A DNA stretch of 64,000 bases from contig CM119264.1 of NCBI GenBank assembly GCA_051294375.1, positions 28,967,939 to 29,031,938 on the forward strand. Direction: 5' to 3'. The stretch comes from Paraspadella gotoi (lineage: Eukaryota > Chaetognatha). Shown piece after piece: positions 34,417-44,600 of this stretch (position 1 is its first letter; every line of letters starts with the position of its first letter). The position numbers and the translations under genes were made by a program. Below the pieces are notes generated by a model. The model was not told the origin of the DNA and made no database searches. It saw only the letters and a list, made by a program, of their open reading frames with translations.

Positions 34417-35860
34417 TTTTGATATCCAGTTCACTAATCGTAATTTAATCAAAAACCTAATTAAACAATGAAAGCGCAAAAAAAATTATTATAAAGTCTT
34501 GTCGGTTAACGAGTATGAAAAACAAGTCGGGTCACTCTCAATTCCCAATATTTTACCAACTGCAATACTTTATATCTTAAAAAATGATAATTTTTTAAAC
34601 TTGTATAATTTTCCAATTTGCATAATTTTTTAAACTTGCATAATTTTTTAACTTGCAGCATTTTTTCGACTTTTAACTATCTAGTTATCGAGTTTCATTA
34701 GTGAGGCAGTGAGGAAGTTGAAATGTGAGTCCATTTTCTTTGTTTCATATCGATTCAAATATTTTTTGTTTGAATTTCTATTTAATTATGATTTACTGCA
34801 ATATTCAAATTAGATTATGGTAATTTTCTTTGATAGTAAGGACTGGCGAGATCACTATTCTTTTAAGATTTTTTATTTTGTTTCCCTTCGGAAGTGATAA
34901 AATGTTTCATAGAATGTTTCAATTGTATAAAAGGACCACTTCGTTTTCATTTTTTAAACTCCTTTACCTTCTCAAAAGAGAAAAACAACCATTTAACTCA
35001 AAAAGAAAAAGCGCAGAAAGACGTCGCCAGGCAACGAAACGCCTGTCAAACGTCGCCAGGCAACTTAACGCCAGTCAAACGTCTCTAGGCGACCGAACAC
35101 CTGTCGAACGTCCATCAAACTTCACTCTAGTTTGACGTAGAAATTCGTCACAATTCACGCTTGATTCTTTCACAATCACAATTCATTAGATTCCATAATA
35201 AATTTCATTTGGACTTGTGACGCACGACGCGTCGCATGACAACCAGAGTCCGTAAAAAAGTTTCCCAAAGACCAAGTAATGATCCGATCACGTGAATCGT
35301 GACTCTCGTACTCCATTTCGTGCGTGACTCTTGCGACTTTAGTTTCTTGATTGTTGTGAAGTGAAAAGCTTGGTTGAGTAAAAGTGCTGGGTTAAAACGG
35401 TTTTTTTTTAGAAAGTGAATGGTTTACAAATGAAAAAAATTATACCTGCCACTGGAGTGTCTAGTAATATCGAAAAGGAATCATGAAAGAGCCAATTTTG
35501 GAGGCATACCTAAATTTGATGCTTGCATAAAATCGCGTTGCTATCACGGGAGTGATTTTTTAATTACGATTTAAGGCAGAGTTACTCAGCTACTATATAT
35601 ATACTGTTAAACATGTTCATGAACATTTCTAAAGTCCATTCGTGTCTTTATTGATGTTTTCTTAGCAGTTTTAACCTTTTTATTAACCTTTTCTATCAGC
35701 TACACCTTTTTCTCCAACTGCACCAGCATTGAATTTGGCGGGAAAATGAATCGTCGCATCTTTTCTCGGAAATCGATTCACATTTCGTGAAGGCGTCGAC
35801 AGCGTATCGCGAAACGATCTCTTGCGGGTGAGATCGGACGAGTTCTCAATCTTTCCTACG

Positions 35861-35891
<31 letters not shown>

Positions 35892-36309
35892 TTTTTCTTT
35901 CTTTCTTTCTCTCTTACTTTCACTTTCACTTTCCGTTCTCACCTTCCCTTATACTACATTGCATTTTAAGTCATCTGTAACCAATCTTCATTAATAATTC
36001 GGTTACATCCTGCCGTCTTTCTTTTCTTCCTGTTTTACCTTTCTTTTTCTCTACAGCTTGATAATGTTTAGTACTTTTCTTTTCTTTCTTAAGATAAGAA
36101 AGCAAGTTTGTATTTTTTTTTCTTTTTTCCCCTTCTCTTTTCTCTCATTCTATTTTTATTTCTTTCCCCGCAACTCACCAGGGGCCACTTACCCATTGTT
36201 CCCTCGTGTCGTTTTCGCAACGCTCGCGCCGCAGACTAATTTAAATAAGAAAAGTGTTACATAAACGCGCTCTATAAATGAAGACGTTTAGACCGGATGT
36301 ACATCGAGA

Positions 36310-36478
36310 TGAATGAAAAGTTTTATTCTTTGGAAAATTGCCTTTGCGGTTTTTCTTTTGTCGCTATTGAGAAATATGTACGGAGATGAAAAGAGAAAGT
36401 TAAAGAACGAGATACGGAAAGAGAAGAGACGAGAGAGCTGGAAGAGAAAGAAGAGAGAGAGAGAGTAGAGAGAGAGAG

Positions 36479-36513
<35 letters not shown>

Positions 36514-36539
36514 AGAGAATAAGAAAGAGAGATAAAGAA

Positions 36540-36587
<48 letters not shown>

Positions 36588-36641
36588 AAGAGAGAGAGAA
36601 TAAGAAAGAAAGAGAAAGAAAGAAGAGAGAGAAGAGAGAGA

Positions 36642-36682
<41 letters not shown>

Positions 36683-36704
36683 AGAAAAGAGAGAGGAAAG
36701 AAGA

Positions 36705-36743
<39 letters not shown>

Positions 36744-36924
36744 CGAGAGCTCGTAAAAAGTTGAGTATGAATCGAGATCAGAATTTCTTTTTTCTATTCA
36801 GGATTTTTTTTCGATTCCACGATTTTACAGAATCAAAAACGTCGATGGTGAACCAGTTAATGGAATGTCGGACTGTTATAACCTTTGTCTAACTAAACAT
36901 CATATGTCTAATTCTAAGGTTTAA
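36310..36924 (+). CDS. Copy C versions of the candidate signal-peptide and Cys exons
   Basis: The signal-peptide stretch starts near 36311 with a one-base shift inside the hydrophobic core. The Cys exon 36831-36924 is cleanest here (frame ends SKV-TAA). A GA tract (36420-36745) lies between. Very tentative. Confidence 0.25.
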
Positions 36925-38474
36925 ACGAATCATATCAAGAAGCTTTGCCCTGGTACTTTCTTTATAATATTATAAATCATCTTATTGTATAATCTTTTAA
37001 CTCTTTTATCATGACGTGCGATACGCTTAAAAAAGCTAATAAGGTTTTATATCCCTTGCCTCTCTTTATTCATGCTATGAGTTTTTTAACATTATAACTA
37101 TTCATAATATTCCTTTTTAATTTCCCCTCTTTCATATTTACCAACTCTTTAATGTTCTTCCTTCTAACTTAGTTCACAATCTCCCCACATTTTTCTCAAT
37201 CTTAATTATCACAATTTCTTCACTGAATCTCGACTCATGTTTTTTCCTCCTTTTTTCTTCCGACCTCACCTTGCATCTGCCTGCATCGGCTCGCATCGGC
37301 TTGCACCTGGTAGTTTTGCTCGGCTTTTCGTGAGATTTTGAAAGTAAACCTCGGTTCATTGGGAGAAAAAACTATAAAACAAACAAAATACTGAATTAAA
37401 CTATTTTGTTATCCTTTCTCACTATTACGTTTCGATAAAAACGTTTTTCGAAACATGTCCGTCTTTATTATAACAAAGAGTGGAGGACGGAATTTTTAGT
37501 GATAAAGAATTTGTAACCAAAGGAAAATGAAGGTGAGTCTATTTCAGTGAAACATCGAGGGGAAAATGCGCGAAGGAATAAAATTACAATGACTTTTATA
37601 TGAACTAATTTGTTTATCAAAGTAGGAATTCGAAAAGGGAATGGAATTTTAGGCTGAAAATAATATTGACATTTTTGTAATTCAAGGAATTTTCACATTC
37701 AATCTTCACTAAAGAAAAAATCATTGTTTGTAAACAATAAAAAATAAAAAATAAAAACAATAAAAACAATAGAAACTTATGTCGAAATATATGGAAAATT
37801 TATAAATTTCTTTTTTTTGCACTGCACTCCATTATGAAATTGAACTTTTTAATCAATAAAAACTTTGTTTTCTCTAGTTAAAATCTCTCGATATATTTAT
37901 TTCCCTTTATCCTCCTTCGTTCCGAAGTGGCGTGAACAATTTTCTTAGCCACACACTACTTTGAAACAGGTCGACTTGAAAATTTCTTTTCTCTCTGTCT
38001 ACAAACTGAAATAATTCACAATGTTTCTGAACATGCGAATTTTTGGCGTTAGTATTTGTTTTAAATTAAGGAATTTTATTTGTCGCTTTTCTTTTTCGCA
38101 AACTATGGACTTGGGTTCAATTCACAGGAAGTGGAAACCACATTCAAATCTTAATGTTTAAAAGAAATATCTTAGAGAGATGCAAAGCGTCTTGTTATAT
38201 CCGCATCTAAAAACTCCTGACTTTTTTTCGCGCACCATAGATCATCGCGTTCCCGAGAAAAAAAAAGGGGGCGCTGGTCTGAATGCCTCGTCTGGCACCG
38301 GAGACGCGATAGCGGAACTACGCCGCCAGGGGGTAGACGGTAACGGCGGCGGCGGCGGCTGCGGCGGCGGCTGCGGTGATGGTGGTACTTTTGAAAGAGG
38401 CGCCGCGAAAAGAAATAATTTTTTTCCCCGTTGAACCCGCGGCTTCGATTTGGGTCAGAGTCTGATTTCAAAGA

Positions 38475-38815
38475 CTGTGTGGGCATTGGCGGCTTGGGTA
38501 TTGGCGGCGAGGGCATTGGCGGCGTGGGCATTGGCGGCGTGGGCATTGGCGGCTTGGGCATTGGCGGCGTGGGCATTGGCGACGTGGGCATTGGCGGCGT
38601 GGGCATTGGCGCGCTTGGGTATTGGCGGCTTGGGCATTGGCGGCGTGGGCATTGGGGCGAGGGCATTGGCGGCGTGGGCATTGGCGGCTTGGGTATTGGC
38701 GGCTTGGGCATCGGCGGCGTGGGCATTGGCGGCGTGGGAATTGGCGGCTTGGGTATTGGCGGCGTGGGCATTGGCGGAGTGGGCATTGGCGGTGTTAGTA
38801 TTGGCGACCTGGGCG
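38475..38815. repeat. GC-rich 15-bp minisatellite (copy C, cleanest)
   Basis: About 23 units of GGCATTGGCGGCGTG type with regular G/C variants. Plus-strand ORF 38431-38895 reads GIGGVGIGGLGIGG; minus-strand ORF 38172-38834 reads PPMPTPPMPKPPIP; other frames read ALAAW or ANAHA. The sequence just upstream is also Gly-rich on the plus strand (GNGGGGGCGGGCGDGG at about 38340-38390), which mildly favours plus-strand coding of a Gly-rich protein, but no start, signal peptide or splice pattern is clear. Confidence 0.85.
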
Positions 38816-38909
38816 GAGTTTGTGTCATTTCCACTGTCAGCGTGGCATTTGCGGTCCGGCACAGGCATTTATATTTGTGGCGATGGTATTCCTGACGTTG
38901 GCGTTTGAC

Positions 38910-39308
38910 TCATTGGCGTTGATTGTCAGCATCGGCATAAGCATTTGCAGTATTGGATTTCGGTGCTTTGGCGTTAGGGGCATTGACACTGGCTATGGCG
39001 CTGTAGGCATCGGGATCGGCGGCAAAGGTATTGAGATTTGTCACCTTTGACAATTGCTGTATCAGCATTTTCGGCATTAGCGGAGTTGGCAGCGTCGGCA
39101 ACGTCGGCGTGAGCGACGTCGGCAACGTCGGCAACGTCGGCGTGTGCGACGTCGGCGTCTGAGGCGTCGACGGCGGCGAAAGTTTGGATGTTTGCTTCCG
39201 TCTTGAATTATGCGTCTGAGTCATGTGCTGAATGAGCCACCGCCACCGCCGCCGCTGCAGCCGACCGCCGCTGCAGCCGACCCCGCCGCCGCTGCAGCCG
39301 ACCGCCAA
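38910..39308 (-). CDS. Doubtful Thr/Pro/Asn-rich ORF next to the minisatellite
   Basis: A minus-strand open frame of 132 codons including MPKMLIQQLSKVTNLNTFAA and DPDAYSAIASVNAP, with a Thr-Leu-Pro-Thr repeat (from GTCGGCAAC units). It is partly conserved in B (21006-21410) with frameshifts. The middle looks protein-like; the ends are repeat-driven. Unrecognised. Confidence 0.25.
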   Translation of the reverse strand: MAVGCSGGGVGCSGGRLQRRRWRWLIQHMTQTHNSRRKQTSKLSPPSTPQTPTSHTPTLPTLPTSLTPTLPTLPTPLMPKMLIQQLSKVTNLNTFAADPDAYSAIASVNAPNAKAPKSNTANAYADADNQRQ

Positions 39309-40140
39309 CTCTGACTCTCTGTCTCCGAAATCGGTTCTCCGTTTTCACTGCCTCACCTTAAGTAAGGAAAAACCTATCAAGTTCGTATTGAATATTTTTT
39401 TGGTATTTTAGGATAACTGTTTATAATATGTATGTAGCAAATTAAAAAAAAAAGTAATTTTAAAGAAAGTTCAAAAGTACGTTCCGCTCACCTCGCTCAA
39501 AATGTGGGTCTTTCTTCTTCCCAAAAAGAGTTTTATTCCACTAGTAACTGAATTCGGGACTTTATTTTCCCGCCGCTCGGTTGTCTCTCCTGAAATTAAG
39601 TCGTTACTGCAGCCGAAAGATTTGTTGTTTGCAGAATATTATACCAACGAGGCAACCTCAGACTTTATAGTTTATTTTAATTATAATTTTCGGTCAATCA
39701 TCGTGACGTTGCCCTTCTCATGCTAAACTTTTCTCTTTTTTTAATTTTTTAATTCATAAACTTACTTATCATATTCATTACTCAAATATTCGTACAAAAT
39801 TATCGCCATTTGTAAAATAAGTCTGAAAGCAGAGGAAACTTAAACAAATCTTTTCTAAAACCTAATTTCTCAATTCACATTTAACTATGTATTAAAGAAT
39901 TTCCGTCCTTTTCTCTACCATCCTCTCCCCTTTACTTTCCCCCCACTCTTCGTTCTTCCCCCGCCCCCCCCCGCCCCCTTCCACGGCGTTTGTAAAAAGG
40001 CATCAAAGATTCGAGTCAAAAGATCGTCGACTCGATTTTATGTTTGGAAGAAGGAAAAAGGTTAAACAAGTTTCCTCGGCGAATATTTCGGGTTTTTTTT
40101 GTCTGAAAAGATTAAAGGAAAGGAAAAATAAAGAGGTGGG
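39305..40140. other. Non-coding stretch
   Basis: No gene recognised; ORF 39502-39726 is open only in this copy. It includes the C-rich G-quadruplex-prone tract at 39925-39985. Confidence 0.35.
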
Positions 40141-40546
40141 GGTTGAAAAGGAAAAAAGAGAGAAAGAAAGGGAGAAAGAAAAAAGGGAGAAAGAAAGAAA
40201 GAAAGTAAGAAAGAAAGAAAAAAAGGGAAAAAGAAAGAGAGAAAAAAGTAAGAGAGAAGGAATGATATCGTCAGCGACAACAACAACCACGATCAACAGC
40301 TGAGGAGGATGAGATGCACATAGAAGAACAGGAGGAGGAAGTGCTTGCTCCTGAGGATGAAGAGAGACGAGCAAGCGAGGAAGGAGTGGAGAGAAACTAG
40401 ACAATCTGTTCATGAGCGATCTGGGACTGAACTTTACAATAATTGCCAATATTGAATTTACACGTTTTCTGTCTCTGAAATTTATGTAAATAAGAAATAA
40501 ACAAATAGTCAAGTTTAAAACGAATTATTCATGGCTCTCGTTTATG

Positions 40547-40588
40547 TGGTGGCAGCGGTGAGATTCGAACCCACGCCTCCGAAGAGAC
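40547..40588 (-). pseudogene. 3' half of a tRNA-Leu, or an extended tRNA-Leu primer binding site
   Basis: The minus strand reads GTCTCTTCGGAGGCGTGGGT followed by TCGAATCTCACCGCTGCC and ACCA. This matches the variable arm, T-arm (GGGTTCGAATCTC) and acceptor 3' strand of a eukaryotic tRNA-Leu with the CGCTGCC acceptor stem, plus discriminator A and CCA. Nuclear genes do not encode CCA, so it derives from a mature tRNA or is a retroelement primer binding site (plus strand TGGTGGCAGCGGTGAGATTC). The 5' half of the tRNA is absent; the match stops at GAGAC and runs into GA-rich sequence and an R1 end at 40606. Confidence 0.65.
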
Positions 40589-40605
40589 ATGAGAGAGAAA
40601 GAAAC

Positions 40606-40960
40606 AAGTTTGAGGAAACAATGTCGGATCTGCCCACGATCATTAGCGGTAAGCAGCTGATTAGATAATTAATTAATTAATTAAATAAAATAATTTTTTA
40701 ATATTAATTTTTTTCATTCGCGTAAAAAACGTTTTCCACTTTGTCTCGCCAATCAATCACAAAATTAATTAATAAATTGATTACAAAATAATTAATTACT
40801 AATTTATCAATAATAAAGAAAAAAACATAATCAAATTGGGAAATATATTTTTTTGTTTTTTCCATTTGAACTCATTTGAAGTTCATTCACGCTCTCTAAC
40901 TTGAGTAATGTACCATGCTTCCATGCTTAATGAATGAGTTAAAAAATAAAAAATTCTTGC
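40606..40960. repeat. R1 family repeat (copy C)
   Basis: R1 left end AAGTTTGAGGAAACAATGTC plus AATTAATTAATTAA runs. Confidence 0.6.
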
Positions 40961-41364
40961 CAAATCCATTTTCTCTCTATTTTCTGTAATAATTGACAAT
41001 GAATCTATTCATATAGTAATACACAATTGATAATTTGAGATATATATAACCCACAGCAATTAGTATCCCGAGCCCGGCATTCAGCAACAGTGATCATAAA
41101 CTACTGCTACAACTACTGGCCTCAAATTAATATATAATGTAATATGAAACAACAACAACCCAGATAAATGGCATCAGGATAACAATGATAACCTGAACAA
41201 ACCGCTTTGACCAAGCAATAACGATAACAGACAAACAGCATCAAGCAATAAAATTATCCGAATAACTAAAATTAAGACTAATGGTTTTGTAAATAAATTA
41301 CATTTAAACGATAAAGAAAAGATCTGAAACTAAAAAATGATATCTGAAATAATTGGCCCTAATC

Positions 41365-41612
41365 AAACGAACTTTAATTACTCAACCAAATTTTCTTAAG
41401 CAAACAAATAACAAGAATTACTCAAACCAAATAGCCTCAAGCCAACAAATAACTTGAATTACTCAAACCCAATGGCCTCATGCAAACAAATAACTACAAT
41501 TACTCAAACCCAATGGCCTCATGCAAACAAATAACTACAATTACTCAAACCCAATGGCCTCAAGCATACAAATAACTACAATTACTCAAACCCAATGGCC
41601 TCAAGCAAACCA
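41365..41612. repeat. ~41-bp minisatellite spanning the stop codon and 3' UTR
   Basis: About six units built around CAATGGCCTCAAGCAAACAA and AACTACAATTACTCAAACCC. The unit nearest the gene includes the last codons and the TGA stop (rc of TCA at 41601-41603) of the DOMON/b561 gene. The array therefore appears to have grown downstream from the end of the coding sequence. Confidence 0.85.
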
Positions 41613-44600
41613 ACCGCAAAAGATTCCATAGAAGAGAACGAAGAGAGTGACGATGCCAAGAAAGATGAGAGGCCATCTCTCTTTCTTGGCCTCAGCCAAA
41701 TCCTCTTGGCTCAGAATGCCGTTCTCTCTCTCCTTCTTTTCTCCGTTGATCAGGCGATTTTGGACTTGGCGAATGAGGATGTAAAGAAGTAGACCGACTT
41801 CGAAAATGCCGACGATGGCCACGCAAGATTCTTGCATCGGAGTCATTTCTCGTTTGCCTGGACAATAAAAATATTTTTGTTTGGTTGGTATTTGTATGGG
41901 TTGGTCAGCGTGCTAGTTGGGTCAAAAGATGAATCAGTTTGGTCATTTGTAAGGGTTGGTCGGCGTGCTAGTTGGGTCAAAAGATGAATCAATTTGGTCA
42001 TTTGTATGGGTTGGTCGGCGTGCTAGTTGGGTCAAAAGATGAATCAGTTTGGTCATTTGTTTGATGTGTTTGCCTTAATAGGAGTTTGATTGTTTTGTTG
42101 GAGGCATTTAATCTTTACAGTCTAAAAGTCAACCAATTCCTGGCAATTTGAATTTGTTAAATCTTTTCTCGCTCAAATCATTTCCAAATTGATCTATAAA
42201 ATGTGCTATCATTCCAATAAAAAAAAAGAAATAATCAATTTTCGCTAATTTTTAATTAAATAAATCATTACCTCCTGAAGAAAACAAATAAATGAAGCCA
42301 GAGATTAGAGCGATGATCCCCAAAAGCCAAAGACATAAACCAAATATCGCATGAACCAAGTTGAAAGTGAAGCGCAAATTACTTGAAGGACCTAAAGGTA
42401 GAGGATAATGTTATAAGTACAGGACATATGTATATGTATTGTTTTGTCTCATATCACCATTAATGAAAAATTTCAACAACATTTCAAATTAATATTTTTT
42501 GGTTTTGTGCTTGTTGTGCACGTCCAGTAATTGTTCCATGCCAAACATGATAAAAATCAAACAAAAAAAATTGGTGACCTGGCCTCATGAGCCCCATGAT
42601 GGCTTGCACGATGACCAAGAGAAAAGTGATAAAACCGCTGACTGTGTGAAGTTTTTCCAGTTCGAGCTCCCAAGACTCATACTTCATGGAGAGAACGAAG
42701 CCGGCGACGGTGAAAAGAAGAGCTGAAGGAAATAACGAGAAAATATTTCAAATCTTGTTACGGAAGTTGGTACGAAATGGACGAGCAGCAATTTTTAGTA
42801 AGTCACTTACCCGTGATCATCGACGCGGCGTGAGCAGCGAACCAACTGCGTTTCCCAAAGATTTTTCCGTTGCCTCCTATCAAACGGAAAGAAGTGGAAA
42901 TGGTGACTCCTAGAGGCACAGCGCCGATCCAAGCGATCGACATGAATGTTCCGTGGAGTTTAATAGGCCATTTCTCTTTCGTCTTCGGTGCAGTTGTCGT
43001 TTTCATTGTTGTTGTTGCCGTTGTCTGTGGTTCCGGTGGGTTCTCCAATGGCGCGCTGAAAAAGGGAGGCATCTTGACGACCTGCTTCTAAAGTTTTAGG
43101 GTCACGTCTCTTTGTCACATATGTCTCGCTCTGTTATCCGTGTTCCAACCCTTAAATCGACCTAGAAACTCATCGTTTGGATTTTTTGTTTGCATTGAAT
43201 ACATTCTGGATTAACTCGGGGTAGAATTAACTTTAAAAACTCTTTAAAATTAAAAAAAGTAAAAATGAGACATAAATGATACACTGGTACAGTTACGTAA
43301 GTACTTTAAATTTTTGTAATTTCTCAATTATTATTTGTAATTAAAATAAAAATTATTTTCGAAGGCCTCTGCTTACAATCCTCGCATTCAGATAAAAAAA
43401 CTAGTTTTTCCAGTATTGTTCAGTTACTACTAAACAAATAAAATTTAAATTGCCCCATAATATAAATTAGGCCAAAATACGGATTAGTTAAAACCATCTC
43501 CAGCTATTTCTAATCATATAAGAGTAACATTTTTTGCAACTTTTAGGGAAAAAATCATGTCCATTTTTGTCCATTTTCACTTTCGTCTTCAAATTTGAAT
43601 GCCAAGGAAAGTTGAGAAAATTTTTTATTTTGGAATTCCTTTCTTCCTTATCTTCTTCACCCCTGAGTAAAATATTTTCCTTATATCATTCATAGTTCAC
43701 TTATGAATTAATTTGAAAGTTGACAAGTCAAAAATTCGCAGTTTAGTTTTATTATATTTATTAAACAAAAATAGTTTTAAATTGGCTTAAACTAACAGAA
43801 AATATAGCCCACAGAATAAGCTTTTAACATCTACAAAATTATCAAAAAAACTCATTTCGTTTTAGCCATAAATATTTTTTAAAGACGACAATTAATTTGT
43901 GACTTTTTGTGACTTGCATTTATTTTAATAAAGATAAGATTTTAAAATTTATTTTAGTTTTAACAATTGAGGAACATACTGACGTTAATAAAACAAAAAA
44001 AACCGCATCCTTTTAAACCAATGGAAAGCGTCAGGCCTTGTTTTTTCTCAAAGATCGACAGATTTTGCGGAAATATTTTCGCAAAATCTGTCGATTTACT
44101 AAATTTGCCAGGCAACCAAAATTGAAAGAAAAATCATGAGATACCGTAAATTTCTTTTCTTATAATGGATAATAAGAAATTTCTTTGATTTGGCTCAATG
44201 TAAAGACAGAAAAGTAGTGGGAGGGAACAGGAAAGGGGAGAACAAGAAAAGGAGAAGGGGAGAATGAGAAGAGAAAGGGGAAAAGCATAAAAAAAGAAGG
44301 CAAAGGGAGAAAAAAATAAGGAGATAAAGGAAAGGCGGAAAAAGAAGGGAAAAAATGGAAAGAAAAAGAGGGGAAAAGAGGGGAAAAGAAAGAGAAGGAG
44401 AGAAGGCAATAAAAAAGGAAAAGGAAAGTGAAATATGTGGCAGAGAAAGGTAGGGTCATAGAAAAGGTAAGTTACGGCGTGAAAAGTAGGGAGGAAAAGA
44501 GGAAGATAAAAATAGAAACACAGAGAAAAAAGAGATGAAGAAAGAGAATCAGGGAAACGGTATGAAAGGGAAAAAAAATGTATCAGATAATGTGGCATCT

